The notes beneath the pieces are model-generated. The model was not told where the DNA came from, did no database searches, and was given only the letters and a program-made list of their open reading frames with translations. DNA of 64,000 nucleotides from Chryseobacterium formosum (GTDB lineage: Bacteria > Bacteroidota > Bacteroidia > Flavobacteriales > Weeksellaceae): the NCBI RefSeq assembly GCF_026460885.1, contig NZ_JAOVZW010000001.1:62001-126000 (forward strand). The letters run 5' to 3'. A program made the position numbers and the translations under genes. Below are positions 41,837 to 51,120 of the stretch, piece after piece (the first letter of the stretch is position 1; every line of letters begins with the position of its first letter).

Positions 41837-42760
41837 ATGAAAAAACTAATCTATCTTTCCCTATCATTTTTCGCAACTTATGCTTTTGCACAGGACGTTT
41901 CTGAAGAGAGAGTAAAAACTGTTATCTCAACTTTAGCTTCAGACGAAATGAAAGGCAGAGAAATTGGCACTCCAGAAAATGACAAGGCCGCAGAATATAT
42001 CGCAAAACTTTTCAAGGAAAACAATCTGGAATACTGTACAGGAAAGTCTTACTTAGTTCCATTTGATTATCAAGGAAAAACAGCTTATAATGTTTGTGGA
42101 ATTAAAAAAGGAAAATCAGAGAAAATATTAGGGTTTTCAGGACACTTTGACCATATTGGTAGTAATGATAAACCGGGAGACAATATTTATAACGGAGCAG
42201 ATGACGACGCAAGCGGAATTACAACTCTGGTAGGAATTGCCGATTATTTTAAAAATAAAAAACCTGAATTCTCAATGGTTTTTATGGCATTTAATGGCGA
42301 AGAAAAAGGAATGTTGGGTTCGATTGCTATTTCTGAGGATAAAAAATTAGATCACATCTACAATAATCTATCTGCTTTATTCAATTTTGAAATGGTTGCT
42401 ACAGAATCAGAATTTGGGAAAAATACAGTCTTTATTACAGGTGACGAGTTTTCCGATCTTGATGAGCTGTTTAACCAAAATGCAGTTAACAGTTTAAAAA
42501 TTCATCCTGATCCTTATGCAAAACAGCAGTTGTTTTACAGATCAGATAATGTGAGTTTTGTGAAAAAGAAAATCATTGCTCATTCTATTTCTACTGCAGA
42601 CATGAGTAAAATCAAGCATTATCATCAGGCAAACGATGACATGAGCATTGTAAATTCTGAAAATATGACGCAGATTATCAATAATTTTGCGAAGACTTTG
42701 GAGAAATTAAGCCCAAAAAACTTTAATCCTAAGTATAATGATAAAGTAAAATTCAATTAA
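41837..42760 (+). CDS. Secreted M28-family zinc peptidase
   Basis: A 307-residue exported aminopeptidase-type enzyme. Signal peptide about 1-18 (ending AFAQ). M28 motifs: GHFDHIGSNDKPG with the first zinc His/Asp, NGADDDASGI with the bridging Asp, FNGEEKGMLGS with the catalytic Glu, then FNFEMVA and IAHSISTADMSKIKHYHQAND with the last zinc ligand. It would remove N-terminal amino acids from peptides in the periplasm or outside. Substrate unknown. Probably monocistronic. Confidence 0.92.
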   Translation: MKKLIYLSLSFFATYAFAQDVSEERVKTVISTLASDEMKGREIGTPENDKAAEYIAKLFKENNLEYCTGKSYLVPFDYQGKTAYNVCGIKKGKSEKILGFSGHFDHIGSNDKPGDNIYNGADDDASGITTLVGIADYFKNKKPEFSMVFMAFNGEEKGMLGSIAISEDKKLDHIYNNLSALFNFEMVATESEFGKNTVFITGDEFSDLDELFNQNAVNSLKIHPDPYAKQQLFYRSDNVSFVKKKIIAHSISTADMSKIKHYHQANDDMSIVNSENMTQIINNFAKTLEKLSPKNFNPKYNDKVKFN

Positions 42761-42785
42761 GAACGTCTTATCATTATATTTTAAT

Positions 42786-42793
42786 TAATTTTG
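42786..42793 (+). promoter_or_regulatory. Candidate -7 box (TAATTTTG)
   Basis: Exact TAnnTTTG, 17 nt before the ABC-transporter ATG at 42811. Confidence 0.45.
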
Positions 42794-42810
42794 CTATCCA
42801 ATTTTATTGA

Positions 42811-44649
42811 ATGAACGAATATAAAAAAATACTAAAATTCGCAAGACCACACCAGAAATACATCTATGGAAGTTTATTCTTCAATTTAATGTATTCACTA
42901 TTTCAAATTGCCTCATTAGGAACAATTTTGCCGGTTTTGGGAATGCTTTTTGGCACCATTAAACGTGAACAGTTCGTATCTGCTCCAGTATATTCCGGAG
43001 ATCTTGTAGATTTATTTTCTTATTTGAAGAAATATTCCAATTACTATATTCAGACTTTGGTTGATGATTATGGTACTTTGAATGTTTTGGCCTGGCTTTG
43101 CGTAATTACTGCATTCATGTTTTTATTGAGAAACCTTTTTAGATATTTAGGTTCTTATTTATTGATCAACTATCGTGTAGGAGTTACTAAAGACCTTCGT
43201 GGTGCCATGTATCGTAAAGTTTTGGCCTTGCCTGTTTCTTTTTTTACAGAAAGCCGAAAAGGAGATATGATGTCTCGTATGTCAAATGACGTAGGCGAAG
43301 TAGAAGGAAATATACTTGGGAGTTTGGTAGATTTAATCAACGCTCCGTTTATGTTAATCAGTACGCTAATCAGTCTTTTCTGGTTGAGTTCTGAATTAAC
43401 GCTTTTCTCTCTTTTGGTTTTACCGGTAATGGGAACAATGATTGCTTTAATCGGGAAAAGTCTTAAAAAAGATTCTCACGAAGCTCAAAACGAAATGGGA
43501 ACGATCTTCTCTATTGTTGATGAAACCTTGAAATCATCTAAAGTTATCAAGATTTTCAGCGCTGAGAAAATAATGGACAACCGCTTTATGGGTTCCATGC
43601 AAAAATGGATCAACAGTTCTATCCGATTAGGCAGAAAAAAAGAACTTGCTTCGCCAATAAGCGAATTTTTAGGATCTGTTACCTTTTTAATCATCGCTTG
43701 GTATGGTGGAAAACAAATTATTGTAGACCAAAGTATTGCTCCTGAAGATTTTCTTGTATTTTTAGGAATGTTCTTCCAGATTTTACCTCCGGTAAAAAGT
43801 TTGTCATCTTCTATCTCTAATGTTCAGAAAGGAGAAGCTTCTCTACACAGAGTTTTAGAAATTCTTGATGCTGATGTGAAAATTGAGGAAGTTGCAGAAC
43901 CTGTTTCAATTTCTACTTTAGAGAATCATATTGAATTTAAAGACATTGGTTTTTATTACGATAAATCTAATTTAATTCTAAAAAACTTCAGCCTTACCAT
44001 TCCAAAAGGCAAAACGGTTGCCTTAGTCGGACAAAGTGGAAGCGGAAAGACGACAATCGCCAATTTATTAGCAAGATTTTACGATGTTTCTGAAGGTCAG
44101 ATTTTAATTGACGATACTGACATTAAACATTTAAAAATCAGTGAATACAGAAAACTTTTAGGAATGGTTACTCAGGAATCTGTATTGTTTAACGACACCG
44201 TTTACAACAATATTTTGATGGGTAAACCAGAAGCAACAAGAGATGAAGTAATTGCAGCAGCAAAAATTGCCAACGCAGATTTATTTATTTCACAGCTTCC
44301 GAATGGTTACGACACCAACATTGGAGATGACGGAGGAAAACTTTCAGGCGGACAAAAACAGAGAGTTTCCATTGCAAGAGCAGTTCTGAAAAACCCACCG
44401 ATTATGATTTTGGATGAAGCAACTTCTGCTTTGGATACAGAATCTGAGAAATTTGTACAAGACGCCCTTGAAAAAATGATGGAAAACCGTACTTCTTTAG
44501 TGATTGCACACAGACTTTCAACCATTCAAAAAGCAGACTGGATTGTGGTAATGGAGAAAGGCGACATTGTAGAACAAGGAAGCCACCAAGATTTAATGGC
44601 AAAAAGAGGCACATATCACAAGTTGGTAGAGCTTCAGAACTTTGACTAA
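42811..44649 (+). CDS. ABC transporter, permease-ATPase fusion (MsbA-like)
   Basis: A 612-residue half-transporter: an N-terminal six-helix transmembrane domain (about 15-320) fused to a C-terminal ATPase. ATPase motifs: Walker A GQSGSGKTT at 407-415, Q-loop VTQES, signature LSGGQKQR at 511-518, Walker B IMILDEATS at about 532-540 and switch His in VIAHRLSTIQ. Works as a homodimer in the inner membrane. It resembles lipid flippases such as MsbA as well as multidrug exporters; the substrate cannot be fixed from sequence. A small DUF1801 gene follows after 23 bp. Confidence 0.93.
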   Translation: MNEYKKILKFARPHQKYIYGSLFFNLMYSLFQIASLGTILPVLGMLFGTIKREQFVSAPVYSGDLVDLFSYLKKYSNYYIQTLVDDYGTLNVLAWLCVITAFMFLLRNLFRYLGSYLLINYRVGVTKDLRGAMYRKVLALPVSFFTESRKGDMMSRMSNDVGEVEGNILGSLVDLINAPFMLISTLISLFWLSSELTLFSLLVLPVMGTMIALIGKSLKKDSHEAQNEMGTIFSIVDETLKSSKVIKIFSAEKIMDNRFMGSMQKWINSSIRLGRKKELASPISEFLGSVTFLIIAWYGGKQIIVDQSIAPEDFLVFLGMFFQILPPVKSLSSSISNVQKGEASLHRVLEILDADVKIEEVAEPVSISTLENHIEFKDIGFYYDKSNLILKNFSLTIPKGKTVALVGQSGSGKTTIANLLARFYDVSEGQILIDDTDIKHLKISEYRKLLGMVTQESVLFNDTVYNNILMGKPEATRDEVIAAAKIANADLFISQLPNGYDTNIGDDGGKLSGGQKQRVSIARAVLKNPPIMILDEATSALDTESEKFVQDALEKMMENRTSLVIAHRLSTIQKADWIVVMEKGDIVEQGSHQDLMAKRGTYHKLVELQNFD

Positions 44650-44672
44650 AAATATTTTAAATCTAATTTAAA

Positions 44673-45020
44673 ATGAATCCCATACAAGAGTACTTCTACA
44701 GAATCGATGAGCCTGAAAGAAGTACTCTTTTGTTTTTAAGAAAGAAAATCTTAGAATCTGATACCGAAAACATTACAGAAACTTTAAGCTTTGGACTTCC
44801 ATTTTTTAAGTTTAAAAAGAAAATGCTGTGTTACCTTTATTACAGCAAAAAACATAAGAAACACTACATTAGTTTTTATCACGGTGACCGATTAGATCAT
44901 CCTTTACTCATCAGTGAAGGCAGAAAGAAGTTCAAAATCCTTTTAATTGATGAAAATGAGGATTTGCCTGTTGAATTAATTTTAAGCCTGATAACCGAGG
45001 TAAAACAGTACATCAAATAA
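44673..45020 (+). CDS. DUF1801-domain protein
   Basis: A 115-residue small cytosolic protein. The features ETLSFGLPFFKFKKKMLCYLYY and HYISFYHGDRLDHP match the DUF1801 (YdhG-like) fold. Function unknown. Probably cotranscribed with the ABC transporter 23 bp upstream. A shared terminator follows. Confidence 0.8.
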   Translation: MNPIQEYFYRIDEPERSTLLFLRKKILESDTENITETLSFGLPFFKFKKKMLCYLYYSKKHKKHYISFYHGDRLDHPLLISEGRKKFKILLIDENEDLPVELILSLITEVKQYIK

Positions 45021-45049
45021 AAAAGAGAAACCAATTGGCTTCTCTTTTC
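45020..45049. terminator. Bidirectional terminator
   Basis: AAAAGAGAA-ACCAATTGGC-TTCTCTTTT: 9-bp stem with a self-complementary inner loop, A tract and T tract, between convergent genes ending at 45020 and 45070. Confidence 0.85.
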
Positions 45050-45069
45050 TGTTATAATGAATGTTGAAA

Positions 45070-46398
45070 TTACTTTTTAATAATCTTGTGCTTAAACTGA
45101 GTTCCGCCTTCAAGTGTAATATCCAGCAAATAATTTCCTGATGGATAAGCAGAGAAATCAATTTTTGAATCTTTCGTTTCATTCAATCTTCTTCCGTCAA
45201 GCGAATAAATAATTACATTTCTTACTTTTTTATCTGATTTAATATTCACAAAATCCGCTGTAGGATTTGGATATACTGAAACATCTACTGTAGAAACATC
45301 TTTCACAGACAACAACTGATTGTTACTCTGCATATAAATAGAAAGCACTATTCTTCCATCTTGCCCGTTGAAAACAGCAGCAGGAACCTCATATTTCAAA
45401 GTATGACTTCCACCCGAAAGGGTAAGTGCAGTAAAGCTTCGGATAGGCACCGAATCTCCCGGACACCAGTTGTTCCAACCCATCCACCAAATAGAATTTT
45501 GCGGACTGGGTCCATATATTCCGTTCCCTTGTGTGTTGTACATTCTGTAAGGTTCACAAGATTTACCTCCCGGAGTAAAAGTTAAAACCTGATTATTATC
45601 TAAAGAAACAAAATTCTGTCTTCTTACATATTCTTCACCTCCAGAATTGGCGCCGTGTGGTGTAGAAATAATGAAAAATTTAGCATTACCTGTACTTTGG
45701 TTTAAATTAAAATTCACCAGTCTTACAGTTTGCCCAGGTGAATCTGTATTGTTATAATTATTCAGTTCATTTGAATCTAATAATGGAAGCAAATTATTGT
45801 AAGAAGTTGTAATTGCAGGATCATTTGAGGTAACAAAATCAAGCGTTCCGGCAAATACATCATTTCTTCCCGAGCAACCTGCGACTTGCGTATTTGCAGC
45901 ATAAGGAACTCCGAAAACATCAAGCTCTACATACATATCGTAGGTATTTCTTAAAGCCGTATTACTGAAAACAGAATACAAATTATCTACTTCATAACTA
46001 TAAGGAACAGAAGTCGGAGAAATGTTCTTATTCATGAATGGTGTAATATACCTTCCGATTTCAATTCTTTTCACTCCTGTATCACTTAATGTATAAGTCG
46101 GTTGGTTTTTCGGAACTAAAGCAAGGTGTACTCCACCAATTCTATCGTAATTGTCACAAAGTGCACCGATAGAAACATTCATTGTAATTTTATTTTGGAA
46201 AGAATTCAGCTCTGCATCAGTCAGTTTCTTAGCATATCTGTAATTGGCAAGTCTAATGGTATTCGCAGGAACAGGATTGGAAACATTCGATGCGTATCCG
46301 TCATAAAAGACGATTTGAGAAAATACATTGATGTTGGTTTGAGCATACATTTTAAATAGTCCAGTAAAGACCATTAAAGGAAGTAGAATTTTTTTCAT
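45070..46398 (-). CDS. PNGase F-like protein with T9SS type A sorting domain
   Basis: A 442-residue secreted protein. Signal peptide 1-19 (ending KMYA). The middle matches the fold order of peptide-N-glycosidase F, the deglycosylating amidase known from Elizabethkingia: CDNYDRIGGV with D85 (PNGase F D60 region CDEWDRYANV), GRYITPFMNK (GRFITPYWVG there), MYVELD with E158 (the E118 region), SGGEEYVRRQ with E255/E256 (the E206 region), and WNNWCPGDSVPIR (GWCPGMAVPTR there). The C-terminal about 75 residues are a type A sorting domain (VSVYPNPTADFVNIK, IIYSLDGRRL, YPSGNYLLDITLEG). PNGase F removes N-linked glycans from glycoproteins; activity here is inferred from the residues. Related non-catalytic paralogues exist, so enzyme function is not certain. 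Confidence 0.8.
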   Translation of the reverse strand: MKKILLPLMVFTGLFKMYAQTNINVFSQIVFYDGYASNVSNPVPANTIRLANYRYAKKLTDAELNSFQNKITMNVSIGALCDNYDRIGGVHLALVPKNQPTYTLSDTGVKRIEIGRYITPFMNKNISPTSVPYSYEVDNLYSVFSNTALRNTYDMYVELDVFGVPYAANTQVAGCSGRNDVFAGTLDFVTSNDPAITTSYNNLLPLLDSNELNNYNNTDSPGQTVRLVNFNLNQSTGNAKFFIISTPHGANSGGEEYVRRQNFVSLDNNQVLTFTPGGKSCEPYRMYNTQGNGIYGPSPQNSIWWMGWNNWCPGDSVPIRSFTALTLSGGSHTLKYEVPAAVFNGQDGRIVLSIYMQSNNQLLSVKDVSTVDVSVYPNPTADFVNIKSDKKVRNVIIYSLDGRRLNETKDSKIDFSAYPSGNYLLDITLEGGTQFKHKIIKK

Positions 46399-46426
46399 TT
46401 AAAAAATTAGATTTTAGATTTCACAT

Positions 46427-46434
46427 CAAATCTA
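46427..46434 (-). promoter_or_regulatory. Candidate -7 box (TAGATTTG on minus strand)
   Basis: CAAATCTA on the plus strand, 28 nt before the ATG at 46398. Exact TAnnTTTG; no clear -33 TTTG. Confidence 0.5.
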
Positions 46435-46638
46435 CAAATTAAAATCACAATTATCACACATAAAGTATTAAATGAGTATCAAAATAACAACAAATCATAA
46501 ATATCAATAAATTTAATTAAATCTATCCAGCTAAAAAACCATCTTGCTATCCTCTTTTTAATATTAAATAAAATACTTTTTACAACCATTATTATAAAAC
46601 CTATGCATCATTTACATAAAACATAAGCAAAAGTTATT

Positions 46639-46673
46639 CAACTCTTGCGCAGAAGTTCACCAACTCTTGCGCA
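46639..46673. repeat. Direct 13-nt repeat at 22-bp spacing
   Basis: CAACTCTTGCGCA occurs at 46639-46651 and again at 46661-46673. The start-to-start distance of 22 bp is about two helical turns, which fits a protein binding site on one DNA face. It lies about 240-275 bp upstream of the PNGase F-like gene and just downstream of psd; function unknown. Confidence 0.6.
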
Positions 46674-46710
46674 TCACCAATTATCAGTTTAAAAAGAAAT
46701 TATTAAACAC

Positions 46711-46739
46711 AAAAAAGACTGCTTCTTTTGAAACAGTCT
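46711..46739 (-). terminator. Rho-independent terminator of psd
   Basis: On the minus strand AGACTGTTTC-AAAA-GAAGCAGTCT (10 bp with one T-G pair) followed by a T run; just after the psd stop at 46763. Confidence 0.88.
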
Positions 46740-46762
46740 CAGATATTATTTTTAATGAAATA

Positions 46763-47416
46763 TTAATCTCTCATTTTGGCGATTACATCGATTCCGCCTT
46801 TTGTTTTATCTCCGATTTTACAAACGATTTCGGTGTCTAGAGGAAGGAAGATATCCATTCTTGAACCAAATTTAATAAAACCGAATTCATGTCCTGCTTT
46901 CGCAGCATCACCTTCATTACAGTAGAAAACAATTCTTCTCGCTACATATCCTGCAATCTGTCTGAAAACCACTTTATGGTTGGTTAAACTTTCTACAGCA
47001 ACCGTTGTTCTTTCGTTTTCAGTAGAAGATTTTTCGTGCCACGCAACCAAATATTTTCCAGGATGGTATTTCTTATAAATTACATTTCCAGAAACCGGAT
47101 ATCTACAAATGTGAACATTCAAAGGAGACATAAAGATAGAAACCTGAATGGCTTTTCCTTTGATAAATTCGTCTTCTTCTACTTCTTTTATCATGACAAC
47201 CTTTCCGTCTACCGGAGCGATTACATTTTCCACATGATCTAAAACATCACGATTCGGAACTCTAAAGAACCAAAATACCAAACCGTAAATTACCAATAAC
47301 GGGATAATGATCAGTAAAGACCACATTTCAAAGAAATAGATAGACGCCGCTGCAACCAGGGCAAAAAGTATCGTTGCGACCGTAATCGTTCCTTTCGATT
47401 CTTTATGTAATTTCAT
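46763..47416 (-). CDS. psd: Phosphatidylserine decarboxylase proenzyme
   Basis: Makes phosphatidylethanolamine from phosphatidylserine. A 217-residue short form typical of Bacteroidota. The self-cleavage site that gives the pyruvoyl cofactor is visible in FIKFGSRMDIFLP, with the reactive Ser at about 185. Earlier blocks are VIAPVDGKVVMIKE and IFMSPLNVHICRYPVSG, plus two N-terminal hydrophobic helices for membrane anchoring. It lies 59 bp downstream of cdsA in the same direction, linking CDP-diacylglycerol supply with phosphatidylethanolamine synthesis. Confidence 0.95.
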   Translation of the reverse strand: MKLHKESKGTITVATILFALVAAASIYFFEMWSLLIIIPLLVIYGLVFWFFRVPNRDVLDHVENVIAPVDGKVVMIKEVEEDEFIKGKAIQVSIFMSPLNVHICRYPVSGNVIYKKYHPGKYLVAWHEKSSTENERTTVAVESLTNHKVVFRQIAGYVARRIVFYCNEGDAAKAGHEFGFIKFGSRMDIFLPLDTEIVCKIGDKTKGGIDVIAKMRD

Positions 47417-47475
47417 AACAGGATATTAAATGTTTTTGTTGCGTTGAAACATACCTTCACAACTCTTTTATAGGT

Positions 47476-48348
47476 TTAAATAAATTTTGATAAAATAAAG
47501 TACAAATATACAACAGGAACGCAAATTAAAAAACTATCAAGCCTGTCTAATACTCCACCGTGCCCTGGAATAATGTTTCCACTGTCTTTCACTCCGAAAT
47601 TTCGTTTCAATTGGCTTTCAACCAAATCTCCCAAAGGTGCAAATGCAGCAATCAGAAAACCTACCACCATCCAGTTTCCACGAAGCTGCGGTTGGTATTG
47701 TTCTACAAAATAAGAAAGCACTAATGTTAAAACAACTCCGCCAATATAACCTTCCCAAGTTTTTTTAGGTGAAATTGTAGGTGCCATTTTATGTTTCCCA
47801 AAGAACTTTCCAACCAAATAAGCAAAAGTATCACTGCTCCAAATCAGGATGAATAAGAATATGACTTCCAGTGAAAAGGTATTGTCGATAGAAGAAAATT
47901 TAGGCAAACCTAAAGCAAATGAAAACGGTAAAGCCACGTAGATTACTGTGAAAATAAGCTTTCCACTATCAATGTATAATTCGTTTGAGAATTTAAATAA
48001 AGTAACGACGGCGATCACTGTAAGAGAAAGCGCCAATATTTCCCATAATCTGAAGTCGAAATAAAACCCATGCTGAAAATATCTTTTTGAAAAGAGATAA
48101 AACACGAAAATAACTAAAGGAAAAACAATCCATTTTTCATAACCGTTCCCAAACTTCATAATCTTCATACATTCCCAGGTTCCGACCAATAGTAGCAACG
48201 TGATTAAACCGTAATAAAGATATTGCTGCTGAACAAGTCCCGGAGAAACCGAGTCTAGCAATTGTGCACCAAAAGGTGTCGCACAAAGGAATATAACGGC
48301 TACATAAACCAGCCCTGAAATTGTTCTCTGAATAAGATTTTTGTCCAA
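47476..48348 (-). CDS. cdsA: Phosphatidate cytidylyltransferase
   Basis: Makes CDP-diacylglycerol from phosphatidate and CTP in the inner membrane. A 290-residue polytopic protein with about eight hydrophobic segments. The family motif is clear: SPKKTWEGYIGGVVL, then GDLVESQLKRNFGVKDSGNIIPGHGGVLDRLDS at about 240-275, which holds the conserved Asp and Lys residues. It starts 24 bp after the LUD-domain gene and precedes psd in one minus-strand unit. Confidence 0.96.
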   Translation of the reverse strand: MDKNLIQRTISGLVYVAVIFLCATPFGAQLLDSVSPGLVQQQYLYYGLITLLLLVGTWECMKIMKFGNGYEKWIVFPLVIFVFYLFSKRYFQHGFYFDFRLWEILALSLTVIAVVTLFKFSNELYIDSGKLIFTVIYVALPFSFALGLPKFSSIDNTFSLEVIFLFILIWSSDTFAYLVGKFFGKHKMAPTISPKKTWEGYIGGVVLTLVLSYFVEQYQPQLRGNWMVVGFLIAAFAPLGDLVESQLKRNFGVKDSGNIIPGHGGVLDRLDSFLICVPVVYLYFILSKFI

Positions 48349-48371
48349 AATTTAAAATTTAGAAAGCGAGG

Positions 48372-48953
48372 CTAATCTTCTATTAAAAGTAAGAAAAGCT
48401 TCGTATTATTGTTTGTAGCAGGATCCAGCTTTGAGTGGTTTCCGCTGATTGAAGTAAGGTTTTTAATGTTTCCGGTACGTTTGATTTTACCCATTGCATC
48501 GTTCAGATTATTCACAATCTGAGAAACATTTGCCATAATGATAATTTTACCCGGAAGTCTAGAAGAATGATAATGCAGAATATTATTGTGCGAAAGCATG
48601 ATTCTGCCATCGTACGCAATAAGATATTCGCAAGTGATAAAAGCTGCATCATTATGCGATTCTAACTGAGCGCTGTGATTGACTTTAACAACATTTAAAA
48701 ATCCCTCAAGATCTTTGTCACAACAAAACACAGAACTAATACCCTCGATTTTTAAAATCTGATTTAAGGTCTGCAGCGCCTCTGCTTCGTCTGCACAGTA
48801 GTTGAAAAAGCCTCCTGAATGCGTAAATAATTGCGCAAACTTATAATCGAGATCTGCATTTTTCAGCGAATCTCCAAGCTTCTCCAGACTTTGCTTCTCA
48901 TCATCTTCAGGCTGGTTGGTAAGTTTGCTTACAATTCTTTTAAATAAACTCAA
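48372..48953 (-). CDS. LUD-domain protein
   Basis: A 193-residue protein of the LUD (LutC/YkgG-like) superfamily, by reading: HSAQLESHNDAAFITCEYLIAYDGRIMLSHNN and the ILHYHSSRLPGKIIIMANVSQIV block at about 122-150. LutC acts in lactate use, but members also sit beside lipid genes in Bacteroidota and no lutAB genes are here. The true role is unknown. Head of the cdsA-psd unit (24 bp to cdsA). Confidence 0.75.
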   Translation of the reverse strand: MSLFKRIVSKLTNQPEDDEKQSLEKLGDSLKNADLDYKFAQLFTHSGGFFNYCADEAEALQTLNQILKIEGISSVFCCDKDLEGFLNVVKVNHSAQLESHNDAAFITCEYLIAYDGRIMLSHNNILHYHSSRLPGKIIIMANVSQIVNNLNDAMGKIKRTGNIKNLTSISGNHSKLDPATNNNTKLFLLLIED

Positions 48954-48980
48954 CTTAGTATATTTTTAGTCAACTTAATA

Positions 48981-48988
48981 CAAAAATA
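48981..48988 (-). promoter_or_regulatory. Candidate -7 box (TATTTTTG on minus strand)
   Basis: CAAAAATA on the plus strand, 27 nt before the ATG at 48953. Would drive LUD-cdsA-psd. Confidence 0.4.
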
Positions 48989-49033
48989 GAAAATATAATT
49001 ATAATTAATCTAAAAATATAGTTTTAAATAACA

Positions 49034-49065
49034 AAAACCCGACAAATTAGCACTTGTCGGGTTTT
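49034..49065 (-). terminator. Rho-independent terminator of ftsH
   Basis: AAAACCCGACAA pairs with TTGTCGGGTTTT around an ATTAGCA-type loop. On the minus strand it follows the ftsH stop by 24 bp, separating ftsH from the LUD-cdsA-psd unit. Confidence 0.88.
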
Positions 49066-49088
49066 ATATTTAAAATACAGATATAAAT

Positions 49089-51104
49089 CTAGATTTGTGT
49101 AGGACTTTCCGGAGCTTGAATTTCTCCTTCCTTAAGATCCTGATCATTTCCTTTCTCTTCTTCTTTTTCAAAAATAGGAATTATGGTATTGGTAACAGGT
49201 TTTTCTGTCAATTCCGGATCCCAGGCTCTTTTACCGAAAATATCTTCAAGATCTTCACGGAAGATTACTTCTTTCTCCAGCAATTTATTTGCTAAAGCAT
49301 TTAGCTTATCTTTGTTTTCACTAAGAATTCTTACTGCTCTTTCATATTGGTTTTCAATAATCGCTTTGATTTCCGCATCGATTTTAGAAGCGGTTGCCTC
49401 AGAATAAGGTTTCCCAAAACTATATTCAGATTGACCTGAACTGTCGTAGTAAGAAATATTACCAATATTCGGACTCAAACCGTAAATTGTTACCATTGCC
49501 TGAGCTCTTTTCGTCACCGTTTCAAGATCAGAAAGTGCACCTGTAGAAATATTATTAAATATCACCTCTTCTGCTGCTCTACCTCCCAAAGTTGCACACA
49601 TCTCGTCCAACATTTGTTCAGTCGTCGTCAACTGTCTTTCTTCAGGAAGATACCACGCTGCTCCTAAAGATCTTCCTCTCGGAACAATAGTAACTTTCAG
49701 AAGTGGTGAAGCGTGCTCTACCAACCAGGAAATTGTAGCGTGACCTGCTTCATGAAAAGCAACTCTTCTTTTCTCAGATGGCTTAATTGCCATATTTTTC
49801 TTTTCAAGACCACCGATAATTCTGTCTACCGCATCAAGGAAATCTTGTTTGTTTACAGATTCATGGCTGTTTCTAGCTGCGATCAATGCTGCTTCGTTAC
49901 AAACATTTGCAATATCTGCTCCACTGAAACCAGGGGTCTGTTTTGCCAAGAAATCTCTGTCTACCGTATCATCAAGTTTGATTTTCTTTAAATGAACATC
50001 AAAAATCTCTCTTCTCTCATGCAATTCCGGAAGATCTACATAAACCGAACGGTCAAAACGACCAGCTCTCATTAATGCTTTATCTAAAATATCAGCTCTG
50101 TTGGTCGCTGCCATTACGATAACGTTCACATCGGTACCAAAACCATCCATTTCTGTAAGAAGTTGGTTAAGGGTGTTTTCTCTTTCGTCGTTTCCGCCTG
50201 AGAAATTGTTTTTACCTCTTGCTCTACCAATTGCGTCAATCTCATCAATAAAAATAATTGCTGGAGATTTTGCTCTTGCCTGTGCAAACAAATCTCTTAC
50301 TCTTGAAGCTCCTACACCAACAAACATTTCAACAAAATCTGAACCTGAAAGTGAGAAAAACGGAACTTTAGCTTCACCTGCTACAGCTTTTGCTAATAAG
50401 GTTTTACCAGTTCCCGGAGGTCCTACTAAAAGAACTCCTTTAGGAATTTTACCTCCTAATTTTGTATATTTTTCAGAATTTTTCAAGAAATCTACAACTT
50501 CCTGTACTTCTTCTTTTGCTCCTTCCAAACCTGCAACATCTTTAAATGTTACCTGAATTTTTTCTTTTTCGTCGAAGAGCTTAGCTTTAGACTTCCCGAT
50601 TGAGAAAATCTGTCCTCCAGGACCGCCTCCGCTTCCCATTTTTCTGAAAAGAATAAAATAGAAAAGACCAAGAATGGTAATCCAGATTAAAGCCTGAATA
50701 AGAATGCTCATTAACGGGCTCTCTCCTTCAGCATAATCTTTGCTTGTTTTTAAGGCAGGGTTTTCTGCTTTAAGTGTTTCAAAATTCTTTAAGAATAATT
50801 GTAAATCACCGTATTTCAGTGTATAGTCTGCTTTTGGAGTCATTCCCAATGAAGAGAATGGGTTTGAACTTTTTTCCTGAGTTTTTACAGTAGCTGTTTT
50901 TGCTTCTTTTGTTAAATAAACCTCAGCATTTTGTTTCTGTTTATCAATCAGCACTTTCTGAATTTTCCCAGCCTGCATTTCTTTGAAGAATGTATCTTCA
51001 TCAATTGATTTTGCAGTGTTGTCGCCTAAAGAATTAGCTACAAAAAATAGCACAAGTGCTATAATCATGATGGGGAAAAACCAGTTAAATCCTTTATTAT
51101 TCAT
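49089..51104 (-). CDS. ftsH: ATP-dependent zinc metalloprotease FtsH
   Basis: A 671-residue membrane protease that degrades misfolded or regulatory membrane proteins. TM1 is at about 6-24 and TM2 at about 135-155 (IQALIWITILGLFYFILF). The AAA+ domain has Walker A GPPGTGKT at about 227-234, Walker B IIFIDEIDAIG and the arginine-finger region RAGRFDRSVYV. The zinc site is HEAGHATISW at about 451-460, with a downstream Asp ligand region SDLETVTKRAQAMVT. The C-terminal tail is acidic and Glu-rich. Starts 16 bp after rsfS in the same operon. Confidence 0.97.
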   Translation of the reverse strand: MNNKGFNWFFPIMIIALVLFFVANSLGDNTAKSIDEDTFFKEMQAGKIQKVLIDKQKQNAEVYLTKEAKTATVKTQEKSSNPFSSLGMTPKADYTLKYGDLQLFLKNFETLKAENPALKTSKDYAEGESPLMSILIQALIWITILGLFYFILFRKMGSGGGPGGQIFSIGKSKAKLFDEKEKIQVTFKDVAGLEGAKEEVQEVVDFLKNSEKYTKLGGKIPKGVLLVGPPGTGKTLLAKAVAGEAKVPFFSLSGSDFVEMFVGVGASRVRDLFAQARAKSPAIIFIDEIDAIGRARGKNNFSGGNDERENTLNQLLTEMDGFGTDVNVIVMAATNRADILDKALMRAGRFDRSVYVDLPELHERREIFDVHLKKIKLDDTVDRDFLAKQTPGFSGADIANVCNEAALIAARNSHESVNKQDFLDAVDRIIGGLEKKNMAIKPSEKRRVAFHEAGHATISWLVEHASPLLKVTIVPRGRSLGAAWYLPEERQLTTTEQMLDEMCATLGGRAAEEVIFNNISTGALSDLETVTKRAQAMVTIYGLSPNIGNISYYDSSGQSEYSFGKPYSEATASKIDAEIKAIIENQYERAVRILSENKDKLNALANKLLEKEVIFREDLEDIFGKRAWDPELTEKPVTNTIIPIFEKEEEKGNDQDLKEGEIQAPESPTQI

Positions 51105-51120
51105 TTATATTTTTTAAAAT

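Larger units (their letters stand above)
46399..46762. other. 364-bp intergenic region upstream of the PNGase F-like gene
   Basis: No gene seen. AT-rich, with a -7 box at 46427-46434, a pair of identical 13-mers 22 bp apart (46639-46673), and the psd terminator near 46711-46739. Confidence 0.6.
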
